Of a DNA stretch of 64,000 nucleotides, positions 22,776 through 31,920 are shown one piece after another. Source of the stretch: Gnetum montanum (Eukaryota; Streptophyta; Gnetopsida; Gnetales; Gnetaceae); contig MNCI01002316.1 in assembly GCA_015680685.1 (NCBI GenBank), positions 1,104 through 65,103 on the forward strand, given 5' to 3'. Under the pieces are notes generated by a model. The model saw only the letters and a list, made by a program, of their open reading frames with translations, was not told the DNA's origin and did no database searches. Each line of letters opens with the position of its first letter. The first letter of the stretch is position 1. Position numbers and translations under genes: made by a program.

Positions 22776-23590
22776 AATCCATTCACTATCTACTATTGGG
22801 TAGATGAACCATACTTTTAAAAGTTTTTCTAGTTCTTTCTTGACCACTTCTTTGAGTTTAGGATTGAATCTTCTTTGAGGTTGGTAGTGAGGTTTGATAA
22901 TTGGATATGTATAGATTTGATGTTGACATATGCATGGATCTATACCTATTATTTCATCATAGGACCATCAAATGCCATGGGACATTTATTTACCACTTCT
23001 AATAATCTTCTCTTTTGGTCTTTATCAAGATTGGCATTAATAATTACCAATTTTTTGTGATTCAAAAAAGCATACTCTAGTACATTTGGTAGGGCTTTCA
23101 GTTTTAAAGGTTCTAGTTCATACTTGTCCTAGATCTCTAACTGTTCCCATTTAATGTCTTCTTCTTACTATGATTATATGTAGAAATGTTGTCTTCTTAA
23201 TTATTCTAACCTATCAATTTCTTCAACATAGGCGCTCATGATTTTTTTAAATTATTCCATGCACATATTAGACTCTGTTTCTTTTTCAGTAATCAACCAC
23301 TAGGTGCTTTCTTGTTTGGTGGCTACTGCATATAGATACTATTGCATACACATATCTTCTATATATTGATTGCATGCTTTATTGGTTTCCTATTTTATGG
23401 CCCATATTTTCTACACACAATCGCACTTATTATCGTTGTATGCGATACTTCGAATCCGATGCCTCTATATGATCCTAGCTTCATCTTCCTTGAAGATTTC
23501 CAAGAACAAGTCTCTGATCTCTAGCTTCTTCAAGCTCTAGTTAAATATTACTCTTCTTTAGTGGAGGAAGATTCCAAGCTTTGTACATGT
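22776..23590 (-). pseudogene. element B RT upstream part and linker
   Basis: The minus strand resumes the RT start after the solo LTR: the YPIVDSEWISP-type block near 22800 and KKELEKLLK / QRRFNPKLKEVVKKE near 22840-22870. It then reads through the region corresponding to 8000-8660 of element A. Stops and frame breaks are frequent. The region 22930-23590 has no recognisable domain. Confidence 0.55.
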
Positions 23591-24170
23591 CTTGTCAAAT
23601 CAAATTCACTCCTGACCTAGAATCTAGTAGAGCTTTGCATGGTTTGTGTATTGCTATTTGGAAATATACTAAGGGACTTCTTGGATCTATTCTCTTCTTG
23701 GGAAGTGCTCCTGCCTTGATCCAATACATTATAGTTTGAGTGAGCATGACTGTGGTCAACTTTAGATTTGTAGAATGTGGAAGCTTGGTGTTCCCTTGAG
23801 GAATATGTGTAGATGGGATTGATGTAGGTGAAGTTCCCATCCTTTGAACCCTTTTTGGACTTATTCTGAAAAATGGACATTTCCTAGATCTAGGTTCATT
23901 TACTAGCACATCCTCTTGTGTATTCACTACCCTAGTAGCATTCTTTTGCTATGGTTGTGTTGGTAGTTCTCCTTACATGACCAATGACAATACTAGTGGT
24001 AGGGAGTTAGGAGGTTGAATTGATAAACCAACTATTGGTTGATGTGCATAAGAATTGGGATCGATTTGTAGTGTAGTGGATCTATGATACTCAAGTGGAT
24101 AATAGTGAGAGGAGGTATGGACTAAAGCATTCCCCAAAGATATTGGATACGTAATATCCATAAGAATCTA
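23591..24170 (-). pseudogene. element B protease and gag end, truncated
   Basis: The open block 23595-23927 reads CPFFRISPKRVQRMGTSPTS, MLTQTIMYWIKAGALPKK and KALLDSRSGVNLI, aligned with element A at 7540-7830 including the odd DSR at the protease active site. The gag C-terminal linker (to 24170) also matches element A (about 7290-7480). Homology stops sharply at about 24170. The rest of gag, the leader and the 5' LTR of B are gone and a LINE-like fragment follows. Confidence 0.6.
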
Positions 24171-24420
24171 GTTGCTTGTATGGATATTATTTAAAAGTTT
24201 CCTATCTTACACCTAAAATTCCAATTAGATCTCGCAACTTAATCAACAAGCTTCTTTTGAGTTCACATCGACTCAAGATAGAAAGTGAGAGATGGATTAC
24301 ACTTCCTAGAGAAAAATGCACATGCAGGCTTTGCGGATCAATAGCTCTTGAGGATAAGTAACATGTCTGTCTTGTTTATTGTTTATCCTCAAGAGCAAAA
24401 AGTTTGTACAACTTATTTTT
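24171..24420 (+). mobile_element. LINE-like ORF2 C-terminal fragment with 14-bp hairpin
   Basis: The plus-strand frame 24176-24361 reads SSHRLKIESERWITLPREK then CTCRLCGSIALEDK-HV, the pattern of the C-terminal segment of non-LTR reverse transcriptases (S-H-x-L-x-I-E, W, R-x-C-x2-C, then E-D-x-x-H). The frame stops just before the last His. A perfect inverted repeat GCTCTTGAGGATAA / TTATCCTCAAGAGC (24344-24357 and 24383-24396, 25-nt loop) overlaps the end. The fragment is short and the flanks give no duplication. Its origin as a LINE is likely but not certain. Confidence 0.45.
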
Positions 24421-25330
24421 GTTACATTTTGTAGCACTTAATCACTTTGATGAATCTATTTTTATTTTTCATAAAATGAATATACTTTCTGGTCAATAGA
24501 TCGTTTTTTATCTATGACAATATCTAAAACTTCAGTTTCATAATTGTCTCCTAATCTTTACCATCATTTTCCTTTCTTTGCTTTCCCTATTTCTTTTCAT
24601 TCTTGTTTTGCTCATATGTGCATTATTTTCATAATGTTTTTATGCTAGGGCTGGTCATTTAATCGAAAGAAAAAGTTTTAAACATACAATACCCACTATC
24701 TCTGGTCACGTAATTATTTTCAACTTAATTCCAAGTTTGTAAAATTTTTGTGATTGCACCCAACTATAGGTTGTTTATTTGTTTGATTTCATTCGCCCAG
24801 GTGCCTGTGAGCAATGGTGACACAATATAATTTAGAATATTTTGGCTAGAAATAAAAACTAAGTTGATAAATTTACCGCAATTCACAGCCACAAACCTGC
24901 TTTTTAAAACTGCAATGCAAAATGGAATATTTTAAGTCATAATGCTCCCATCTTTTCTCGAATTCCCAGCTCCGAATTTCAATTTTCATTTATATCACAT
25001 AAACAAACAAAGATCTAGTTTTTCATAAAGATAAACAACAAAAAACAGTTCATGTACTTGACCCATTTTGTTTTGGACAAGGCTAGAATGATGATGATGA
25101 TTCATACCATGATAGGAAGTACGAAGATGGTATCCTTTCAATTTTATCAAAAATAATGCTAAGAAGAAATTGCTTCAAAACAAAAGTTATAAAAAAAGGG
25201 AAAATGCAGAGGACATTATCACAAGGCTTTCCTCATGCATAATACTGGAGACACATGATAATTATATTAAAAAAATTATAGTCAATACAGGATGAACAAA
25301 ACAAAATTATTTGGAAGAAGAATAGGTATC
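24421..25330. other. AT-rich intergenic stretch 3' of the S6 gene
   Basis: No frames of note, no repeats recognised. It lies downstream of the last S6 exon copy. Confidence 0.5.
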
Positions 25331-25671
25331 TTACATTGACAAAACACACATGTTTAAGTACAACCTGTCCACATTGTATTGTGTGGTTCGCTGCTTTAAG
25401 CTGAGCCTTTTTTTCTTTTCAATTTTGAATGTCATTATACGGATAACATCATCATCAAGTTTCAGCTGTTTTTCTAAACTAGCAATTGCTTCAGGCTTTG
25501 TAAAATATGTGAACAAGAGGTATATTCCATCTACGTAGGTTTTCTTCTCTCCGGAGATCATTCTCTTGCTCACTGCATAAGAGAGTGGTATCAAACCACA
25601 GTTGAATGCTTCACCACACATTCCACCACTGGGAAGGGTGACGTAGGGGAAATAGGGAAATGAACTAATGT
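25331..25671 (-). pseudogene. S6 terminal exon, copy 6 (most distal)
   Basis: Encodes MCGEAFNCGLIPLSYAVSKR and the YVDGIYLLFTYFTKPEAIAS core, then reads past the usual end (FKIEKKK) for about 27 codons. A CAG acceptor is kept at 25672-25674. However, the codons for LVAGG are replaced by a C/T-rich insertion (25631-25661) that puts the exon out of frame with exon 1 when this acceptor is used. The insertion itself ends in CCTTCCCAG, which could act as a new acceptor, also out of frame. Together with MCGEA (Cys-Gly for the usual Cys-Val) this is probably not a working exon. Confidence 0.7.
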
Positions 25672-25849
25672 CTGAAAAGTGAATTAAGGTGATTAAACTT
25701 TTTAAAATTCCATCTCGTAATCAAAGTTGCATATACTGAACAACGACAATAAATAAAAATGATACAAAAAAATCTAGGAACATTTAAAATTTTTTGTTTT
25801 TTAAAATATGAAAACACTAGGAAGATCTGGCGGTATTGTGGTTTACTAC

Positions 25850-26114
25850 TTTAAGCTTAGCCTTTTTTTTTCAATTTTGAATATCATTATACGGATAACA
25901 TCATCATCAAGTTTCAGCTGTTTTTCAAAGCTAGCAATTGCTTCAGGCTTTGTAAAATATGTGAACAAGAGGTATATTCCATCTGCGTAGGTTTTCTTCT
26001 CTCCGAACATCATTCTCTTGCTCACTACATAAAAGAGTGGCATCAAACATAAGAGAGTGGCATCAAACCACGGTTGAATGCTTCAACACACATTCCACCA
26101 CCGACAACTAATGT
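25850..26114 (-). pseudogene. S6 terminal exon, copy 5
   Basis: Same exon with MMPLFYVVSKRMMFGEKKTYADGI and an intact FTYFTKPEAIASFEKQ core. The acceptor is CAA in place of CAG (26115-26117). A short duplication near 26040-26060 (CATCAAACATAAGAGAGTGG) disrupts the AFNRG start. Not usable as it stands. Confidence 0.75.
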
Positions 26115-26273
26115 TTGAAAAGTGAATTAAGGCAATTAAACTTTTTAAAATTCCATCTGGTACTCGCAGTCAATCAAAGTTGCATATACTGAACAAATAA
26201 TGACAATAAATAAAAATGATACAAAAAAATCTAGGAACATCTAAAATTTTTTGTTTTTTAAAATATGAAAACA

Positions 26274-26480
26274 CTAAGAAGATTTGGCAGTATCAAGTTT
26301 CAACTGTTTTTCAAAACTAGCAATTGCTTCAAGCTTTGTAAAATATGTGAACAAGAAGTATATTCCATCTACGTAGGTTTTCTTCTCTCCGGACATCATT
26401 CTCTTGCTCACTGCATAAGAGAGTGGCATCAAACCACGGTTGAATGCTTCAACACACATTCCACCACCGACAACTAATGG
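26274..26480 (-). pseudogene. S6 terminal exon, copy 4 (deleted 3' end)
   Basis: The acceptor CAG is kept (26481-26483) and the exon is in frame through FEKQLKLD. A deletion then removes the DDVIRIMTFKIEKKK tail and joins to repeat-unit flank (ends TAKSS). The missing last strand of the S6 fold would make the product incomplete. Confidence 0.75.
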
Positions 26481-26639
26481 CTGAAAAGTGAATTAAGGCA
26501 ATTAAACTTTTTAAAATTCCATCTATAGTCAGTCAATCAAAGTTGCATATACTGAACAAATAATGACAATAAATAAAAATGATACAAAAAAATCTGGAAA
26601 CATTTGAAATTTTTTGTTTTTTAAAATATGAAAACACGG

Positions 26640-26904
26640 TATTGTGGTTCGTTGCTTTAAGGTAGCCTTTTTTCTTTTCAATTTTGAATATCATTATACG
26701 AATAACATCATTATCAAGTTTCGGCTGTTTTTCAAAACTAGCAATTGCTTCAGGCTTTGTAAAATATGTGAACAAGAGGTATATTCCATCTACATAGGTT
26801 TTCTTCTCTCCCGACATCATTCTCTTGCTCACTGCATAAGAGAGTGGCATCAAACCATGGTTGAATGCTTCAACACACATTCCACCACCATCGGCAACTA
26901 ATGT
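26640..26904 (-). pseudogene. S6 terminal exon, copy 3
   Basis: The exon reads through the whole S6 C-terminal half but the acceptor is CAA in place of CAG (26905-26907), and one extra codon is inserted before GGGM. Changes such as KQPKLDNDV are present. The normal stop after KKKG is lost, so the frame runs on to 26533. Confidence 0.75.
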
Positions 26905-27065
26905 TTGAAAAGTGAATTAAGGCGATTAAACTTTTTAAAATTCTATCTGGTACTCAGTCAATCAAAGTTGCATATACTGAACAAATAATGACAATAAATA
27001 AAAATGATACAAAAAAATCTGGGAACATTTGAAATTTTTTGTTTTTTAAAATATGAAAACACAGT

Positions 27066-27326
27066 ATTGTGGTTCGCTGCTTTAAGGTAGCCTTTTTTCA
27101 TTTCAATTTTGAATGTCATTATACGAATAACATCATCATCAAGTTTCAGCTGTTTTTCAAAACTAGCAATTGCTTCAGGCTTTGTAAAATATGTGAACAA
27201 GAGGTATATTCCATCTACATAGGTTTTCTTCTCTCCCGACATCATTCTCTTGCTCACTGCATAAGAGAGTGGCATCAAACCATGGTTAAATGCTTCAACA
27301 CACATTCCACCATCGACAACTAATGT
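27066..27326 (-). pseudogene. S6 terminal exon, copy 2 (splice-competent, no normal stop)
   Basis: The acceptor CAG (27327-27329) and the frame with exon 1 are kept. The core residues of the domain are intact, apart from VDGG for VAGGG at the start and EMKKG for EKKKG at the end. The normal stop is changed and the frame continues for about 40 codons of repeat flank to 26958. Of the extra copies this is the only one that could be spliced in frame to yield an S6 domain with an altered tail. Confidence 0.7.
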
Positions 27327-27523
27327 CTGAAAAGTGAATTAAGGCGATTAAACTTTTTAAAATTTCATCTGGTACTCAGTCAATCAAAGTTGCATATACT
27401 GAACAAATAATGACAATAAATAAAAATGATACAAAAAAATCTGAGAACATTTGAAATTTTTTGTTTTTTAAAATATGAAAACACTAAGAAGATCTGGCGG
27501 TATTGTGGTTCACTGCTTTAAGC

Positions 27524-29538
27524 TTAGCCTTTTTTCTTTTCAATTTTGAATGTCATTATACGGATAACATCATCATCAAGTTTCAGCTGTTTTTCAAAAC
27601 TAGCAATTGCTTCAGGCTTTGTAAAATATGTGAACAAGAGGTATATTCCATCTGTGAAGGTTTTCTTCTCTCCGGACATCATTCTCTTGCTCACTGCATA
27701 AGAGAGTGGCATCAAACCACGGTTGAATGCTTCAACACACATTCCACCACCAGCAACTAATGTCTGAAAAGTGAATTAAGGCAATTAAACATTTTAAAAT
27801 TCCATCTGGTACTCACTGTCAATCAAAGTTGCATATACTGAACAAATAACGACAATAAATAAAAATGATACAAAAAATCTGGGAACATCTGAAATTTTTT
27901 GTTTTTTAAAATATGAAAACACTAGGAAGATCTGGCGGTATGTTATAAAAATTAAATAATTTCCATGTAAAGGGAAGATCCACAAGAAAAAGTTAAGCTG
28001 AAATAGAATTTTCACATTGGTCTATGAGAAAATATCATTTTAGCTCAGTTGCTAATGACGTTACAGCTTAATTTGTAAGTTATATGTTTGTCAGCTACTA
28101 AAGTTGCAAGTTTGAGTTACAACCACTTACCCTTGACTTTAAAAAAACAGCGGCTGCCAGGTAACTCTAAACAAAAAAAGGAGATTGCCTGTCAATTACT
28201 TTTTGTTCTAAATCTCCCTTTAAAAATGTTTCAAGTATTTTGACACTCTCACCAAAGTTTAATTAACAGACAATCGCATTTCATTGCTTTGCTTTGCTGA
28301 TATTTTTCAAGGGTATCAGTTTCCTGCCACTGCTTGTATGGACTCGTGTTGCGGCCACCATTTGCCTTTCCCGTGTGAATCATAAATGTTGAAAGTAGCC
28401 TTACACACTCCACCATAACTCTCAACATGTTGTAAATACTCTCAGATATACATATGCTTGACGTCTTTGAAAACTTAATGCTCATACATATCACAGGAAG
28501 GTGAGAAAAATGAACCTTTTTTGAGGGAAATTTTGGAAAATAAATGCAAAGAAAACATCTAATCAAACCATAAAATGCCTCCTTGCATAATTCTACTAGA
28601 ACTATACCCCTAGCTTGACGGCAGTGTTAAAAATTTGCTAAACCAAGGTGGGCTGGAGGTTTGGGAATCACTAAGATTGTAGACCCATCATCTTGGTGTC
28701 CTCATTCTTTATGCTTTAATGGGCTGTCTATCCGGGCCCTCTATGCCCAGACACTAATGTAATTTATTTGCCTATCCTCTCTCTAATCAAATCCTGCCCC
28801 TTTGCTTTGGGTAAGGCTTGTTCAGAAATGCTGCAAGCTTTATACATAATAAAGGAAGTCCAGAAGCATAAAATTAGATTAGATAATGAATAATAAATTA
28901 ATAATATTATGAAGCACTTGGCTCTTTGTATGCAAATTCCGATTGCATCATATCATTTCTCGTGCTCTGCTAATTTCAGAATCTAACGACAATGATAGCT
29001 TGTTCGTGAAACTGACACTCCTGCGCTGCAATCTCAATTCTCTGAGCATTATAACTTGGAAATGATCAAAAGGCAGGGCAAATCTCTTAAAAACCCGTAC
29101 CTCTTCGTAGCGATTAGTGAGGGCAGCTTTCTCCTGCTCGGTGATATCAGGTCTGATGATAACCATGGTCTCGTAAGGTCGAAGACCAGGGGGGCAGTCG
29201 CGCGCAGAGGCATCGCCGTCAAGCAGAGACAGGGAACCCTGGCCGTAGCGGCCTTGGCCATTTCCTGCGGCATCGCTGCCGCGCTCTGAGGAGAAGAAAA
29301 GGCCCTCAAAGTCCACATCATCAGTTCCTGCTGCTGCTGCCCTAGCGCACAGAATCTCGCCTCTCTGCTGCAACTGGCTCTTCCGGTTCCTGGCCAGAAT
29401 GCACGTTTTTGCGCTCGAAAGCGAGGAATTCGACAAAAGAAGTGTGCGATGACAAGTAGAGGCAGAGGCAGTGGAAATGGAATGTGTGCAGGAAACAGGA
29501 CGGGCTCTTAACAGAGTTGGAGATGCCAGGGACGCCAT
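27524..29538 (-). CDS. chloroplast 30S ribosomal protein S6, nuclear gene (exon 1 29101-29538, exon 2 27524-27763)
   Basis: S6 is a small-subunit protein of the plastid ribosome that binds the 16S rRNA platform with S18. Exon 1 starts at ATG 29538 (MASLASPTL, preferred over the in-frame upstream Met at 29613 because it begins a typical Ser/Ala/Arg-rich transit peptide). It encodes 146 residues: a transit peptide, an acidic Gly-rich linker, then PPGLRPYETMVIIRPDITEQ, the first strand and helix of the S6 fold. It ends EEE-type GAAGAG|GTACGG at 29101/29100. The 1337-bp intron ends TTTTCAG at 27764. Exon 2 (79 codons, same phase) gives TLVAGGGMCVEAFNRG and the TYFTKPEAIASFEKQLKLDD core and stops after KKKG. 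The total of 225 residues suits a plastid S6 precursor. Five more copies of exon 2 follow downstream. The plastid S6 identity is recognised from the protein pattern; no database search was run. Confidence 0.9.
27938..29100 (-). other. first intron of the S6 gene
   Basis: AT-rich sequence between the array and exon 1. A decayed tRNA-derived SINE-like patch lies at 28030-28130 and short open frames (for example 28249-28566) have no recognisable product. The intron runs from GT at 29100 to CAG at 27764. Confidence 0.6.
28030..28165 (+). mobile_element. SINE-like patch with tRNA-type A and B boxes
   Basis: TTAGCTCAGTTGCTAATGACG resembles the A box region of a tRNA (TAGCTCAGTTGGTA), and GTTGCAAGTTTGAGTTAC about 60 bp on resembles the B box (GGTTCGANTCC). 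This is the arrangement of a tRNA-derived SINE head. The body and poly-A tail are not clear. Confidence 0.4.
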
Positions 29539-29613
29539 GGCTGCTGCTTCTGGATATGGAGCCAAGATAGGCATGCAACGCTTTCCGTCCCCACTTTTTA
29601 TTTTGGTTTTCAA

Positions 29614-30167
29614 TTCGGGTTCGGTTTATCTATTCCGGACGTTAATTAATTCGTGATTCTGTAATAATTTTTGTATAATTATATCAATTTGGTAATTATT
29701 CCTTAAATGCTATGTTTAGAGATATTTAAAATTTTAATACCAAAACTTATTTTTTGGCCGAGAAGCTATTACCACTCATAATTGGGTAACGTTGACTTAC
29801 CACTCATATTTCGGTAACGCCAACTTTGTACATAAAGCTGACGTATTATGAAAGGTTACGTCGTGTTATGAAAGATTACAAATGTGCAGAAAATGATAAA
29901 AAAGTTACAGCATACAAAAGTGTTCATTTATGCTAATAAAACCAGCTCTCCAGGAATGAGGCTTTAGGGTGCCCGCATTGTAACGCAAAAATTATTCCAC
30001 TTGCGCCAACTCTTGAAATCAAAGACCCTGCGCCAACTCTTGAAATCAAAGACCCTGCCCACAACCAAAACGGATAGAAAATTGGATGCCGTAGCGCACA
30101 ACCAGCACGATAAACAGACAGCAGAGAAGCCATGACGGTCAAACAAATCCCGTGACTTGTTCACACA
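29614..30167. other. intergenic region between S6 and the Cys-rich gene
   Basis: Divergent promoter interval for the two host genes. It holds a pair of similar ACCACTCATA blocks with GGTAACG (29770-29820) and the 27-bp duplication at 30002-30055. A TATA-like ATAATTATAC on the minus strand near 29675 is the only candidate box for S6; it is uncertain. Confidence 0.35.
30002..30055. repeat. 27-bp exact tandem duplication
   Basis: TGCGCCAACTCTTGAAATCA plus AAGACCC occurs at 30002-30028 and again, identical, at 30029-30055. It lies in the upstream region of the Cys-rich gene. Confidence 0.9.
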
Positions 30168-30299
30168 TTGCACCCAAACTTTCCTCTCACTTACTCCCTT
30201 CTCAGACCAACACACAGCCTACCCTCGCCACAAGTAAATCTCACTTATCATTTCAACACAAAACCCAAAAACACTCTCTCACAGAAGCATCACACCCTA

Positions 30300-30690
30300 A
30301 TGGCTTCTTCTTCTTCTTCTTCTTTGCTTGCAATCTCCCAAGCAACTGTTCTTCTTCTGCTGTGCCCGATTCTCTTGGCAGGATCAGCAGTTGCAAAAGA
30401 ATTCTCTTGGCAGGACCAACAGTTGCAGAAGAATTCTCTTGGCAAGACCAACAGTTGCAGAAGAAAAGAATTTAGGTGTGCGAACTCGTTTCACAAAACT
30501 ATCCAAAAGAGTAGGAGCAGGGGGTGGAGGAGGAGCCAAAGCAGGAGAATCCACGATATGCCTAAGCAAAGGCAAGTGTTTTTTGAAGATGCTCTACTAT
30601 CCCAAGGAATGCCCTGCGCGGAAACCCAGGGATCCCGGATCCAAGGCATGTTACGTGAATTGCAATCATCACCACATTTGTGACTTGTTT
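30300..30690 (+). pseudogene. secreted Cys-rich protein (root-cap/LEA-related family), frameshifted and truncated
   Basis: ATG 30300 opens MASSSSSSSLLAISQAT, then VLLLLCPILLAGSAVA, a clear signal peptide. A 32-bp segment (30369-30400) is then repeated twice more. The 64 extra bases shift the frame, so the signal peptide is out of phase with the rest. In the shifted frame the sequence continues GVRTRFTKLSKRVGAGGG, ESTICLSKGKCFLKMLYYPK, ECPARKPRDPGSKACYVNC and NHHHIC, with Cys spacing like the first exon of plant root-cap and LEA-related secreted proteins. A donor-like TTTTG|GTATGC lies at about 30691. The expected following part with the CNGPGAACYDPRF-type core is absent in the next kilobase. 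A TGG-TTAC-free short frame (DCRDGEWIKEF, 30798-30905) after an acceptor-like GACTGTAG is the only nearby coding-like stretch and does not resemble that core. Two independent lesions indicate a pseudogene; the family call is by pattern only. Confidence 0.6.
30369..30464 (+). repeat. 32-bp tandem repeat, three copies, causing a frameshift
   Basis: ATTCTCTTGGCAGGAYCARC starts units at 30369, 30401 and 30433, each 32 bp. Copies 2 and 3 differ from each other at one base and from copy 1 at three or four. 32 is not a multiple of three, and two extra copies add 64 bases (one base out of phase). With a single copy the signal peptide and the Cys-rich part would be in the same frame. Confidence 0.9.
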
Positions 30691-31140
30691 TGGTATGCTT
30701 TTGATATATCACCAACATGTTTTACATATTTTAGTTTTGATTTCGTTTTGAATGTTTAATATATAGTTGGTTTGAATTTTGGAAATTTACGGGTGTTGAC
30801 TGTAGAGATGGTGAATGGATCAAGGAATTTGCAGTAGCGAAGAAGACCCCCAACTACTCCTCCGTCACCCAAAGGAAACACCCCTGGCTAATTCTCATTC
30901 TCTAATCCTACCCACGTATTCCTTGCATTTCATTTCTATAATCTATACCACACGGACATCCTACTTTTATTCACCTTTCTTTACTGGCTTCCTTTGGGTT
31001 CATTGTAAATACCAAATACCCTATATTGAATCTTATGTCGTGATTCTATAAATGCCAAAATTTATGAATTATAATGCAAAATGCTTTAGGCCAAAGGTGA
31101 ATTGTAAGCATTACCCTTGCACCTTCACATATAAGCAAAG
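30691..31140 (+). other. AT-rich sequence after the Cys-rich pseudogene
   Basis: Contains the coding-like stretch 30798-30905 (DCRDGEWIKEFAVAKKTPNY and so on, ending TAA). It could be a second exon of a different end of the gene. Nothing else was recognised. Confidence 0.3.
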
Positions 31141-31149
31141 ATTGCATTG

Positions 31150-31810
31150 CTTGTTGCAGTAGATAGTTGTTGCACTACTTGTTGCAGTAGATGGCTGTTG
31201 TTGCTAATCTTGAAGAGAGTGTTCTTCACCTTCTCTATTGGTATTAATAATAGCAGGATCCATGTTTCTAAAAATGCATGAATTCTAATATTGCACTTCT
31301 TAATCTTGTAACATGATGCCTAAGTTCAATGTTTTTAAATACTACATCACACCGTAACCGTCATCACCTTAACCATTGCCATGCTCGTAACCGTCACTGT
31401 AACCCTAATCGTCACCGTTTATAATAATAATAAATATTCATTATTACTGTAATCGTAACCATCACTATTCATAATAATAATAAATATTCAATATTACACA
31501 TCATTTATAATAATAAATATTCATTATTACCCTCATCGGGCCCTACACGTGAGAGAATACAAAGAGATGAATAGGGAGCCCAAGGGTCAGGGGGCGTCAA
31601 TTGAACAGAGATTCGACTCTCTTGCAGTGACTCTTTAGCTCTCTTGCATGTGGTGCGTGCATATGAAGGAATATAAAAAGATGAATGGGAACCTCAGGGG
31701 TTAGGGGACATTAATCGAGTAGAGATTCAACTCCCCTACACTGATTCTTTAGCTCTCATGCATGTGGCGCATGCACGTGAGGGAATATGAAAAGATCAAA
31801 CTAAATTGGC
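31150..31810. repeat. dispersed repeat of unknown type, copy 1
   Basis: Matches 32740-33500 in direct orientation. Shared parts in order: GTAGATGGCTGTTGTTGCTA, the CTTGAAGAGAGTG block, GCAGGATCCATGTTTC, ACCGTCATCACC with microsatellite-like AATAATAATAAATATTC runs, then a roughly 115-bp subunit with GACTCTTTAGCTC, TGCATGTGGTGC and GGGAGCCCAAGGG, present about twice here. On the minus strand the left part could read MDPA-I and GEEHSLQD, but no family was recognised. Confidence 0.6.
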
Positions 31811-31920
31811 ACTGCAACATATATTTGTAATGCATATTCATTCGCTGCATGTGGGTCCTCTACTTTTGGTTGAATTCAATAATATGCTAAGAAACATTTC
31901 GCTGCATACATTGCACGAAC

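Larger units (their letters stand above)
25376..27937 (-). repeat. tandem array of the S6 terminal exon (six exon copies plus a partial unit)
   Basis: Units of about 365-445 bp, each with the S6 C-terminal exon plus flanking intron-type sequence (for example GAACATTTGAAATTTTTTG and TCAATCAAAGTTGCATATAC), repeat head to tail. Exon starts on the minus strand are at 27763, 27326, 26904, 26480, 26114 and 25671. A partial unit with flank only (27780-27937) precedes copy 1. The copies are very alike. The array is bounded by unrelated sequence on both sides. Confidence 0.92.

Noticed and set aside
25350-27760. Plus-strand frames repeated through the S6 exon array
   Set aside because: They are antisense shadows of the repeated exon; the minus strand carries the S6 pattern and splice acceptors.
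25376-27937. Array as a satellite or CRISPR-like repeat
   Set aside because: Units are about 365-445 bp and contain a protein-coding exon with splice sites; there are no short repeats with unique spacers.
29056-29289. Plus-strand open frame of 77 codons over S6 exon 1
   Set aside because: It is the complement of the GC-rich S6 exon 1, which has a clear family pattern and a matching splice donor. No product recognised on this strand.
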